NCBI RefSeq assembly: GCF_000189635.1
Contig: NW_002476166.1
Location: 104,335 to 168,334 of the forward strand
Source: Tetrahymena thermophila SB210
Taxonomy: Eukaryota; Ciliophora; Oligohymenophorea; Hymenostomatida; Tetrahymenidae
Length of the DNA: 64,000 nucleotides
Direction of reading: 5' to 3'
Below the pieces are notes generated by a model, which was not told the origin of the DNA, made no database searches, and saw only the letters and a program-made list of their open reading frames with translations. This document shows, piece after piece, positions 45,810-58,259 of this stretch (the first letter of the stretch is position 1; every line of letters starts with the position of its first letter). The position numbers were made by a program, and so were the translations under genes.

Positions 45810-48800
45810 TTTCACAAAATCCAATGGTTAGTTGCTGATAGCAATGAGATTTATAACATACCAAAAATTAATGAAATAGATAAAATTTGAGAATTTAAAT
45901 GATTATAATATCCCTATTCTCAATCTTTATTATAACACACACATAAACTAATTGAATTGGATTATAAATTGATAAATTAAAAAACACACTTCATTCATTC
46001 AAATATATATTAAAAATACTAAACTATTTAGATAGAACAGATAGATCTGTAAAATAATATAAACTATACCAAATCCACTATATTAAACAGTAAATCGTAC
46101 TTTAAAAATTTATTCAAAATTGTCGTCTAGAGATACTTAAAAAATACAGTTAACTAGTTTAAAACATCATTTTGAGTAATTTAAGACATATATAAGACTA
46201 AAAAATAGAAAGTGAAAGTTAAGATAGGCAAACTAACAAACAAACAAATAATTAAATCGGCTATATACTTTCTTTTATCAACCATTGTCTCTCTAACTTA
46301 CTTAATCCTCCGAACTTTAAAACACCTCGAACTTAAATATATACACTAAATTAAAAACAAATTGCCGTTTCTTGAAGAAAAAATTCAGTTTCTAAAATTC
46401 TGAAAACTCAGTTATACAATATTGATTAAAAATAAGAAGCTTAATTCAATTTAATAAGAGAAAAATTTGCTCAATAGCTAGCTACATCTCGTTTAATAGC
46501 AAAATATTTCAACTTAAGGGTTACTTAAATTTGAATGTATTAAAGTAAATTTAATCTTGATTGCTTAATTAGCGCCAACTTTAAAGAAAGAATGAGTGAA
46601 AGCTTATATTATTACTTTATTAACTTTTCTAATTAATCAACCAAAACTATTAATTGTATGACTGAAATAATTGAAAAACTCGTATCAAACATAAAGAAAT
46701 TAAATGACCATTAAGGATAGTCTTTTAAGATGATAAAGTATTGTGTTTTTCTTGACCTACTTATATAATAAATATAACTACTTCTATATAAAAAAATAAT
46801 TTATATAATATAGCTTATTTGTCTAATCAGTATTTCCTATATAAAATAGGCATTTTCGTATGAACTTTATAATATATTAATATTTTTCCAGCTTTCTATA
46901 CAAAATGTCAATATTAATCTTATCCTTTAAAGAAATTTATGAGCTAGCAAATATATATTTATGAATTTCTTGTTATGTTTTTTATCATTTTTGATCATAA
47001 ATAAAAATTTACTTGCGGTAAGCAAGATAAATGATTTATTTTTTTGAAATTAAAACTTACATTTCTAATTTCTTTTATATTTATAATGTACACAAATATT
47101 TACTCCTTAAAAATTAATATCTAGATTAATTTTTTTATTTATTTAACCTGTAAACAAATCAGTCTTAAATGATGACATCCATAAATACTTTTATAATTTT
47201 ATTTTTGTACTATTTAAATTCATTGTTTGTTTACATTCTTCATTGATTTAATTTATTAAATTTTTCAAAAATCTTAAATTAAGCTAAATTTTCATACACA
47301 AATTATTTCTAAGAAATTTTAAAAGAATTAATTTTACATTAATGAACGAAAATTATTCTAATTAAATATTCAAATAATTTTAAAATTATGTTGATTGAAT
47401 AACTGTTAGGATATTTGAAATTTATTAAATTGTTGTTATTGAAATATCAATATTCTTTTTGCATACTCATGTATCAATCAAGTCAAATTAATTTGTTTCA
47501 CCTTTATATTCTTTTATAAAGTTAAGAATTGACGTTTACAATCCTTTATATTAAAAATGAAATGACATCATATTTTATTCTTTATGATTTCTATTTTTTC
47601 TATCTAACCTTCTATTTATTTTAATTTTACAGATAGAAAACAATTGCAATCCAAATACAAGCAAGTCAAAATAGAATATCAAAAATTAGTTTTTCAAATA
47701 GGTCGAATTTCAAAAAATAAGCAAGAAAAATAAATTTTCTAAAATATTTCAACAAAAGCTTTAAAATAAAAAAAACTTATTTTTTATTCAACAATATTAA
47801 TATTTAGTTTAATAATTTTTAATTATTAAATAATTAAATTAAATTAACAAATATTTTAGTTCAAACTTTAAAATTAAGATTTAATGGTAATAAAGTTATT
47901 TAATAAAATATTAAATAGTTAAATTTTATATTTTTATAATATAAAAATTTTATTAAATCTACTAAAAATCAAGAATTTATTTTAATAAAATCAATTAACA
48001 CAGTGAATCCAATTCTGCCCAACTAAACTAGTCACATATGTGACATGATTACAAATTTTGTCTTGTTTATACATGTATTTTATAATGAAAATTTAAACTA
48101 AGATAAACATTTTTACTCATTTATAATAAGTGCTCAGTTTATAAGGGTGCCCACCTAGTTTGACAAGTTAATAATTATTTTAATCTAAAATTTACATAAT
48201 CTACAAAAAATAAAGCTTTTATTGTAATTAAAACTCAATCATAAAATTTAAAACAATTAATTATATATCTTAATAATTTTTATAATTTAAACAAAATTCA
48301 ATTCAAAAATCAAGATTTTGCTGTAATAAAATTAGTTAATAAAAAAAATAATTTTTTTTAAATTTAAAATTAATTATTGTGATTATTTTAAATATTTATA
48401 TTTTATTGTAATATAAATTTATTTTAAATATTCACATTTTATTGTAAATAAATTTATTTTAAATATTTTAGCTTGAATTTCATAAAAATAATCTAATCAA
48501 AAATATGTGAAATAAATTTTTAATAAAAATATTGATAATACAATTTGCTTTTTTGTTAAAGTATAATTCTTAAAAAATGTCAATAGGTTGTTTCTATGTA
48601 TAATGAATAGCTTAGCCATTTAGCCGAAACCTGAATAACTAAATACAAGTAATAGAATAAAATAAATCTTTATAAAATGATCTTTTTTTTTTGCTTAATT
48701 TTTCAAAACACTTAAAAATGCACACGTTTAACGTTTAGAATGAATATTGACTTAATAATAGTAATAGAATAAGTGATTAATATCTATCTATATTGCTTTG

Positions 48801-48919
48801 AGTTGTAATAATACTCTCTCGGTTGTGAAAATTTATTTACAAATTTATAATTAATTAATTAAAACAATATAATTATTAAAAATTCTAATAAAACAAAAAA
48901 ATCCAATTAAAAAATAGAA
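45810..48919. other. Long A/T-rich interval with one doubtful ORF
   Basis: 3.1 kb between plus-strand genes. Apart from the possible fragment at 46535-46942 I see no gene. 47780-48560 is especially A/T-rich with repeated AATTTATTTTAAATATT-like words; at ~48010-48060 a short GC-richer patch holds the palindrome-like CACATATGTGAC. Confidence 0.55.
46535..46942 (+). pseudogene. Possible unrecognised gene or decayed fragment
   Basis: Frame of 135 codons from ATG 46535 to TGA 46940-46942, starting MYQSKFNLDCLISANFKERM and containing MTEIIEKLVSNIKKLN. The same frame is also open and coding-like for ~50 codons upstream (FNLIREKFAQQLATSRLIAK), separated only by one TGA at 46532-46534. Either a gene broken by one stop, a gene with an intron I cannot place, or chance. 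No homology recognised. Confidence 0.3.
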
Positions 48920-49675
48920 ATGGACTCATTTAGCTAGACAAATTACAGTTAAGAAAATTAATACTAAGAAAGTTAGTAGCATGGAAATATTCTAAAGAAT
49001 GTTAGATTAGGATTTGTTAGAAAGGTATTTTCTATATTATCTATACAGCTTGCTTTCACAGCTTTAATGATATTTATGAGTTAACAAAGTCGCAGTTTTA
49101 GATTATTCTAAGCTCAAAATGTCTGGCTATTTACATTATCAACAGTTTTAACAGTTGCAATTTCTATCGGTATGTACTGCGTACCAGCTTTAACTAAAAA
49201 AGTTCCAATCAATTATTTTGCCTTAGGTCTTTTTACTGTTTGCGAAGGTTATACCGTTTCTGCCTTTACCCTATAATATAGCAAGTTAGTAGTACTTTAA
49301 GCAGGATTCCTTACTGCTGGAGCTACTATACTTCTATTTTTATATGCTTGCACAACTAAGAAAGATGTTACTATCATGAACAGCTCTCTCTTCATGTTCA
49401 TAAGTTCTTTACTTCTTGTAAGTATCATGAACTTTTTCTTCAGAAGCGAGTTATTAGTCATGTTAATTTAGTACGCAACAGTTTTGATATATTCTTTCTA
49501 CTTGATCTATGATATTTAGATAATCATGGGAGACAAAACCTTAAAGCTTGATATTGACAATTACATACTTGGATCCTTAATAATTTATATTGATATAATC
49601 AAAATTTTCTTAAAGGTATTACAATTATTAGGACAAAAAGAAGAAAAGGAGAAAGAAAGAGAAAGAAAAAAATGA
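48920..49675 (+). CDS. BAX inhibitor-1 / TMBIM (Lifeguard) family membrane protein
   Basis: 251 residues, one exon. Seen: short Gln/Ser/Tyr-rich N-terminus, then VRLGFVRKVFSILSIQLAFT, the characteristic entry to helix 1 of the family; about seven hydrophobic helices; CVPALTKKVPINYFALGLFT and CEGYTVS in the middle (family pattern P-N-Y-x-L-L...EG); YDIQIIMGDK and DNYILGSLIIYIDIIKIFL at the end, the family signature with acidic residues in the last helices; a highly charged Glu/Lys/Arg tail. TMBIM proteins are ER/Golgi/plasma-membrane calcium-leak and cell-death modulators in animals and plants; the role in ciliates is not known. Start is the only Met ahead of helix 1; stop TGA 49673-49675. Confidence 0.9.
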
Positions 49676-50377
49676 AGCAAGTGAACTATTTATCTATCAT
49701 TTAAAAAATTAAAAAGCTACATATATATTCTAAAATAAATCATATCATAATTATATTTATTCATTTTAAAAATATTTGTTAAATCATTTATATGTCGCCT
49801 TTTTTATAATACTATAATCTATTAAATTGATTTTTCACTTTTTCTATTTCAAAACTAATGCGCGATATCTTTTTAACTAAAAATTCTAACAAAAGATATG
49901 CAAATTTTATGAAATTAAGTCTATTTTTTTTCTTCTAAATTAAATTAAAGGAATTATAATTAATTGCACTAAAAAAATTCTTAATTTACTAGCTATTATT
50001 AGAAAATAAAAAAATATAATTTCTTCTTATCAATACCAAATAATTAATTAATTCATTACTTAAAAATTTACTATTTTATCTTAAAAATATTTTATGAAGC
50101 CACCTTATATATTTATTTGAAATAATTTTAAAAGAAATATATATTTTTTGATTTAGTAGATTTCATATGATTCTTAAAAAATATATTTAAAGAAAAATAA
50201 AGCTTTTGCTTGGTAATAGCTACTTGCAAGAAATAGATAAATAAATAGAACTTGGTTTTAAATTTAGGTGTATTATTGATTGATTGATAAATAATTTCAA
50301 GCTTATAAAATAATTAGTTAGAATTGTTAATATCTTATAAAAATAGGTTTATAAAAATAATAAATAGGAAATTTAAA
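49676..50377. other. Intergenic, AT-rich, no gene seen
   Basis: 0.7 kb between two plus-strand genes; no coding pattern. Confidence 0.65.
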
Positions 50378-50803
50378 ATGTCAAAATTAGTTAAGAATAT
50401 GATAAATTTAGTTTTTATTCTTCTAATCATTATCATTTAAATATAAGCTTAGACAGTTTAAGAGTTTAATTCTTGTCTAACGAAAAATTGTGGCGAAATT
50501 GCTTGCTGGACTGCAAATAATTCAACTAATTGTAATTAGTTTTTGAATAGTTATACAACTTGTACAAATAACTCAAAAAATTGCTAAACTTTTAATACGA
50601 ACTACACCTCTATTTAAAATTAAAGTAATTAAACCATGGTCAGCTATATTGCATGCTTCAATGACTGTTCTAACACAATTTCTAGCTATGAATATCTGTA
50701 TTACTATTATAAATGCTATTCTTAATGTTCAGATAATTCTTACTCTTTAATCATTAAGCATTCAATTTTAATATTAATTTAAGTTGTGATTCTCCTAATG
50801 TGA
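50378..50803 (+). CDS. Small secreted Cys-rich protein, probable GPI anchor
   Basis: 141 residues, one exon. Seen: signal peptide (MINLVFILLIIIIQIQAQ), a mature part of ~95 residues with ten cysteines and several N-glycosylation sequons (NNS, NYT, NQS, NQT), and a hydrophobic C-terminus (SILILIQVVILLM) that fits GPI-anchor addition. Cys spacing (SCLTKNCGEIAC, then ACFNDC and KCYSQC) differs from the Frizzled-like protein at 14490 and I do not recognise the family. Surface proteins of this build are common in Tetrahymena. Stop TGA 50801-50803. Confidence 0.75.
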
Positions 50804-52229
50804 ATGAATTATATAAAGAATTCTATTCAAATATCTTAATTTTACAAACATATTTTGCTTTGATACAAAATTCTTTTTAAAGAATATTTGTCTGAACTAA
50901 ATAGCTTGTAGAAAGAAATTTTCAATAAAAAACATTTAATTTATGAACTTTATAATAGGATTCAATAAATAGATAAATAATGGTTTAATTAATAAGACAA
51001 ATAAATAAATGTTTACTCAATTTAAAAATTATATCTAACCTAATTACATATATAATATATATAAATAGTTTATTTCAAATTATCAATTTACTATCATCAA
51101 AAAAAAAAGATATTAAATCCTCAACAATATTAATTAGAATACGTTAAGTTTTAATTTTAAGTCACACATACCTGTTATACAAATTGCATTTAGAATTTAA
51201 TTAAAAAAATTATTTATCAATTCTTTAACAAATATTTGTTTTAAAAATAAAAAAACTATTTTGTTTTAAATTAATATTAAAAAATTAGATGGCAAAAAGC
51301 ACAAAATAAAATTAAATATCTTCTTTAAAGAGTTTAGCTTGAATACAGTTTTTTAGCATACAAGGATGTTTAATTCTATAAATAAATATAAATTTTATAA
51401 AATATACTACAGCTAATTTAACATAGTTGGACATTATCTTTTTTAAGTGAAAAATATATTATTTCTTTTCTTAAATCAGTTTAATTTGTATAAATTTTAT
51501 TTTTATGTATTAGATATAGAACGTTATGGATATATATTGTATAAATATATACAATTTACAAAAGAAATATAACATAAAATAAATTACCTATCAATATAAA
51601 AAAGAATTTTGTTGTAAATATGCAAAAAATATAAATTGATAGATAGATACATTAATTAAGTAACAACTAAGATAATACAAATCAAAAATCTCTCTGCTTG
51701 TACTAGTTTAACTTTTTAAAATTTTATTTTATGCATTATGATAATAAATTAGGATTAAATAATATTTCAAAAAAAATTAAAATTTAACATAGTTTGAATA
51801 AATGAAATAAAATAAAAATTTGTTAAATTTACACAGAGACAACGATTGATCTTTTTATTTGTACTTTAAAAGTACTTTGATCTATTTAGTTATTTATTAT
51901 TGTTGATAGCTTTTAAAGTCAGATCTGCTTTAAATTATTTTTTTTAAATAAAAGTTATTTATTGTTGAGAAATAAAACATGTAAGCAAATTTACAATATT
52001 ATTTGTAAATTCTACTGCGTTGGGTTTTGCTAAAATAGATTTGCATATTCTAAAAATCGAGTAACAGTTTAAATATAATTAAAGTGTAAATTTGAGTATC
52101 AATCAATACCAATTATTTAGAATTATAAGCTTATTAAATTAAATCCACAATTTTTTTATACAATTATATTGTTAATTTTATAAATATTCATAACAGAGCA
52201 ATCTATTTTTTAATTTTTATTTATTTATT
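50804..52229. other. Intergenic, AT-rich, no gene seen
   Basis: 1.4 kb between two plus-strand genes. Very A/T-rich, with no supported frame or RNA gene. Confidence 0.6.
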
Positions 52230-55200
52230 ATGAGCAGTATATTACATTCCATAAAAAAGAAAGCAGATGAATCTGATTTTTTTGAATTCAATATTAATAA
52301 CAATGATTCAAATTATTAAAAGAATTCAGTTTTGCTCAAAGACATGATATTTTCTTCTAAAGTAGATAAAGCTACTTAAAATATAATTAATAATAAAAAG
52401 AACAACATTATATTATAGAAATGGAATTTGCATGAAAGCTAAAGAAGTGGTTTGAATTCATAAAAAACTCAAGAGCTCAAAGAAGAAACTACTTCTTCTC
52501 CTTAAAAATAGAGAAGATTAAGTCAGACTTCTACTGGCAAGAATTTAGATTCAAAAGGAGCTTCTCCAAAAAAAATAAATGAAGCATCACCAAATATTTT
52601 TTAATAAGATTACAAAAAATAAAACCATTTTTAAGATACTAATAGAATCCACTCTTAGAGAAATGATAGTAGTAGATAAGCTTCATCTCCAAAGGAATTA
52701 GTCAAAACAGTAGAGCTTTAGTTAGATACAAATGATAGATATACAGAAAATCTAAATAAAATAAATTTTTTTACAGAAAGAACATCTAGTCTTATAGAAA
52801 TGAATAAGAAAAAGAAAAATAAAGAGTAGAAATCTTATTAGAAATCACCTCAAAATGCATACTAAAATAAAAACAATGAATTTGATAGTAATAAAAATTT
52901 TTAATAAACTCAATCAGGAAATAATTAAGAGGAGACGTTAAAAAATATTATCATGAGGACTAATTTTAGCAATCTTCTTACAAATTAAGGTAATCAATCA
53001 ATCTATTAAAACAATCATAAGAATAGTTAGTTAGATATGCTTATTACCACAAAAATATTTAAAAAAGTTTTAATATTCTTACAAATAAATTCATAATAAG
53101 GATAGATTATTCATAATTTTTGATCTACTTTATTACATTTAAGTATATTTAAATTTGTTAAATTGAGAAATATTTGCTAATTAGATTAAATTAAAGGGTA
53201 AAAATGTTATTTTAAAAATTAATGCTTATGTTATATAAAAAAGGTAGCAATGTAAATATTGTTGGATAAGATAACTAGTTCATAAATGAAGTCAATAGCT
53301 AATAAATTTTAAGACATCTGATTGTGGGAGTTGATGGAAATAACAAAAAACGAGATAGAAATTCAATTTTAAATAAATCTGATAATGAAATAAGGTTTGG
53401 ATAATAGGAAGACTTAGATAAAAAAGAATAAAATATGTCTCAATCAGATATTTATCTTTACAGTGGAGAAAAATATATATAGCCTAAAAGAAAATTGTTA
53501 GAATTTCCTTAATAAGAATCAAAATAATTTCACTTATAAAGCTAAAATAGGCATCAAGTTAAAAAACCTTTTATCAGTGGAGCATAAAGCCATATCAACA
53601 ACTAAGGATCTAATCAACTTCCTAATATAAAATAAAATCTAAAAAAAAGCAGCTAAAGCCCATTTCGTTATACAAAGCATGAATTGAACATAAATGATAA
53701 TACAAGCAGCAAAAATAATTAAACTTTGATATCTGAGTACTTAAATAGAACTATATATTCACCTAATTAAAAAAATGACACTAATACCATTCAAGTATCT
53801 GATTCATAGATGTACAATACATAGTATAAAACGAATACTCGAAGCAATAATAATAATATTTTAGCTTAAAATGTAGGCTTACCAGATAACAAAGCAATAA
53901 CTTAAACTCAGGTGTCAGAAAATTAAAATAAATTTAGCGAAATAAATAACAATAGAAATTTCACCCAAATTGATTTTTTCTAGGTAAATCAACTATCTCC
54001 TTTGGTCATGAAAAGGAGTAAAATAAAAAGTAGTAGTATGAATCAGTAAAGAAATAGCGATTTCATTGAGATAAATAAAAAGAATTTAAAATTTATATCA
54101 AATAAAAAGAAAAATGCTTACAACTAGATTGTAGATTCCATAATAAAATAGCATGAAATAAAGGAGAAAGATGAGAAAAAAGCTGCTTCTAAGGATAAAA
54201 GAATAAAATTATAGCAAATGTTTAAATAGAAAAGCATTTAATCTAAGAATCAAATACAGAACAACTAAAACCAAAACTTAAGTAATTTTAGTCACAATCT
54301 GACGACTACAATTGCCAGTGATTTTAACTAATATGCGAACAGTAATCATGCTTCTCCAGTAATGAGAGCTAATACATCCCTTACTAATAGAAATACTCAA
54401 AACACAGATACAGATTTTTTCTAGCCATAGGGAAAAGCTCTTAGAAATAAGTAATACAATGAATAAATGCAGAAATTAAACTAGCAAAATATTGAATAAT
54501 AAATGAAGTAAAATTCTCAAACAACAATGAGTTTTTATCCTCCAAATGAAAAAATCCCTTAATTGTAAGACAATTCAAATAACCCAGTTTAGCAGTTTGC
54601 TATTTCTTACTAGCTTTAATAGTAGATTCAGTTTAAAAGAAAAATGAAGAGTAGACAAAATAGAAAATAAAAATAAATAACAGTTGAAGAATAAATAAAC
54701 AATGAGCAAATTAAACAAAAATTAATTAATTTATAATAGTAAAAGAGCTCAGCTTATAATTTAAATTTGAGTCCACAAAATAAATTATCAAACACCTTAA
54801 TTAATGATTCTAAAATTTTAAATAACAGCTAAATAATGTCAAATTTAGCTGCAGATTAGCTTTAAATGGCTTTGAATTTGTAAAAGTAAGCAAGTTAAAT
54901 AAAAAGACAATAGTAATAAATCACGAAAAGCGATTAATAATCTTAGTTGGTTTAGAATGCTTTGAGCAGTGCTGGATAAAATATGCTGCTTATAAGAAAA
55001 TGGAATATAGATGATAATAGAAATAATAATAATGACTACTCAGAAAAAATTTATTTAAAAAAATCAACAACATCTGCTGGGCCAAGAAAAAAATAAAATC
55101 AACAAAATGAGTCAGAGGTGACTTTAGTTGATGAAAATATATTTAGTGTCAATTATCGCCCAAAATATGTTCATGATAAAACTGAATTAGGTCATAATAA

Positions 55201-55399
55201 TTATCTTACAAGTAAAAAGAAAGTAAAAAGTTCTAAAGGGATAAAAATTAATGAATCCAATGATATAACTTACACAGTTAAAAATCGAGATTATGACTCT
55301 TCTCCTAAATTTAAGAATGAAATTCTACCATGGGAGATTAATGATTAACAATAATATTATGAAGAGTCAGAGGATATATGCAATCCCTCAAGAGTTTGA
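52230..55399 (+). CDS. Asn/Gln/Lys-rich hypothetical protein
   Basis: 971 residues in two exons, 52230-52989 and 53244-55399; intron 52990-53243 (254 bp, phase 1) joins TNQG to SNVNIVGQDN and the total closes in frame at TGA 55397-55399. The protein is basic and low-complexity (Asn, Gln, Lys, Ser), with coiled-coil-like patches rich in Lys/Glu around codons 580-620 (AAAGATGAGAAAAAAG region, ~54170) and no domain that I recognise. The last ~90 residues (TLVDENIFSVNYRPKYVHD onward) are more ordered and carry acidic and aromatic residues (ILPWEIND), perhaps a short binding motif. The intron boundary is the least certain part: other donors exist nearby but only this pair restores phase with GTA...AG-type sites. 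Confidence 0.75.
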
Positions 55400-58259
55400 A
55401 TAAAAAATAAATAAAAAAGTTGATTTGTTTAATTAAAAACAAAAATTTAATTAAAAAACAAATAAATAAATAAATAATTAATTAATTAAATATAAACATT
55501 ATTATTTGATATTTTATTATCCTAAACATACCATAATTTCATCAAATTAATAAATTAGAAATCAAAGAAAATATTTTTAGGAACTTACTAGTTTTTCAAA
55601 ATTTTGCAAAATTGAACCTTAATTAATAAGTACCTAAATAAAAAAGAATTTACAGTACCATAAATGTAGATCTCTTAAAACTTTATTCTTTGTAAGTAGC
55701 ATTCTTTACTTATACATTTTGGTAGTTTAAAAAATTATTTATATTATTTGCAGTAAACAGTAATTCATATTAATTAGTATTTCACACAAATAAATACAAA
55801 AAGTTAATCATCTTTATTATTTATTTTTATTCTTTTATTTAGCTATATTTTATTATTTTAATGAATTGATCAATATTAGAAATAATACCAAAATGTTTTT
55901 TGTAAAATTTTTTTTATTTGTTTAACTTTTATGCAATTTGTATTTCATAGAAAGTAAATTTGCTTAAATAAGATTAACAATTTTTAATTTGTTAAAATTT
56001 TTAGTTTGTAAGATTATTAAATTAATCTTAATAGGATAAAAATTAAAAAATAATTAATATTTATTAATAGACTTTTTGTGATTCGATTAATATATTATAA
56101 AACTAGTAGATATTACTAAATTCATTCTCTAAAATTAGCATTTTATTTAGCATATGCATCTCTAGTGAATAATTAAAAATGAATTACTTTGAAATTTCTT
56201 ATTTATAATTTGATAATTCATTAAATGTTAATTTAATTAAATATAAATTGTACAACTTTTTAAGGTTTTCTATTTTAATAGTAATGTTTCTAATCTATAC
56301 TATAAAATAAGAATTCTCATTCAGTATATTGAGCTGACTTATTACTGTGGCCAATAGAACAATTTAATTAATTTTAAATTCGACAATTAATCTATGAATT
56401 AATATTTTTGCTCACTTATAAAGATTATAAAATACCTACTAAGTTTAATTCAGCAAATATTCAAAATAATTAATAATTATAAATAATTAAATGCTTAGAG
56501 TTTTAACACTTAAATTATATCTATGTATCTTCTTTTGATACAAAATTTTTTTCATCTTCCTGCGTAATTAAAATATTAGTTTAAATTATTATTTTGCTTA
56601 AATTAATTAAAAAATTTAAAGTTACTGAAATTATAAATATATTAAAATACAAGTGATTAAATTAATGAGTGAATGATGCTTTTTCTAGGAAAAGCATCAT
56701 AAATTAATTAGATAGGAAGTAACAAATATTTATTCATGCTTTCTTTAGATTTGAAAAGCCTATTTAAAACTTCTAGAAATTTTTTAAGCGTAAACATTTT
56801 TAGTTATAAATTTAATAAAATATAAACATTTTCTATCTAAAAGCATCAAAATGTTAGTATTTTTTATTGAATGAAGCTTAAAAATTAATATTTATTTTTT
56901 TTTAAATGGTATTTTAAAAATAGTAAGTCAAAAAATATATAATTTTTTTTAGCATAATTTTAGAATAATTATTTTTTAAAAATTTTTTAATTTATATTCT
57001 TAGCTTAAAATAAAATAGAAATCTAGAGTTTAACTGTTAATTTTACATTTTAAGACTTTTCCAAACATGAAAAATCCCTTTAATTAGTAAATTCAAGAAG
57101 TTTATCTTATCAAATAATAAATTTCCTAATGAAAGCGAACATAAAATTATGCAAATAATGAGCGGCTAATAATTTTATCTAATTTCGTTCTATCTAAAAT
57201 TTATGTTAACTTTAATAAAAAATTTACTTGTCCTAAAATCAAAAGCGGCAAATAAATTAATCTTACAGATTAAAAAATTTAATTTATAATATTTATTTTT
57301 TAAGTCTAAAAGATGTTAAATATTACCCTATTGAAATATTTACAAATATATTCCAAAATTATATTACATTACTATATTTATTTGCTAATTGACATAAACT
57401 TTTTCTGACAACTAATTAATAGCTGCCATTAATCTTAGTAAAAATTGTTTAATCAAAGAAAATCTGTCTTCTAAAAGATTAATATTTGCATTTCTTTTTG
57501 GTAAAGCAAAATATAATTTTCAAGAATTATTAAGGATTAAGTAGTTATATGGTTCAGATTAAATTGAAATTTTTTGTGGTAACGATAAAGAAAAGGGTTA
57601 ATATTATAACATAAATAATTTATCTCATGTATCTTTTTGATAAGATTTATATCCCTCCCAGAAATTTTTATATCAACTCTTATTTATTTTGTTAGTTAGT
57701 TAGTTTTTTAAACTAAATAAAGAAAAGTGATATTATGGTGAAACGAATGTGCTAGTTAAAAAATTAAAGGATAGAAAGTAAATTAGTTAGTTAGTTAGTT
57801 ATTTAATAGAAGTGGAAAAAATAAAATAAAATGGCAAAACATTTACATTATGAATGAAAATATACGAAGATTATCTATAATGTGATGATAAGTAGGTAGG
57901 TAAGTAGTCAGGTTGATTGATTGATTAATTGACTGATTCTTTGTGTAAAATATATATTAATTTGTGTGGATGAATGATTGAATTATTAATTTTCGCATTA
58001 AAGCTAACAAGCAAGACAAAGAAACACATTATATTTTTTCTTAGATAATTAATTACTAATTTAAAGAAAAAGAAAAAAAAGATCCAAATAAATAGTGAAG
58101 GATTATTTTTTGCGAAATAATAATTCAATAAATAATTTTGAGGCATTTACAAAAGAAACTGCAATATCAACTAATACTGAATCTATAGAAAATAATTATA
58201 ATTAGCAAGATAGATTAAAAGACTTCAAAGTATAAGCAAGAAGTTTTCTTATTAGAAAA
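55400..58259. other. Long intergenic with TTAG and GATT repeats
   Basis: 2.9 kb without a gene that I can support. The distal 0.5 kb, just upstream of the next gene, holds TTAG runs at 57691-57704 and 57781-57800 and a GTAG/GATT-rich run at 57891-57940. An inverted repeat with arms GATGCTTTTTC and GAAAAGCATC lies at ~56675-56700. Confidence 0.6.
57691..57800. repeat. Two TTAG/GTTA microsatellites
   Basis: Short tandem GTTA units at 57691-57704 and again at 57781-57800, separated by ~75 bases of unrelated sequence. Confidence 0.75.

Noticed and set aside
46532-46534. In-frame TGA read as selenocysteine
   Set aside because: No SECIS-like element recognised, no known selenoprotein motif around it, and the frame itself is doubtful.
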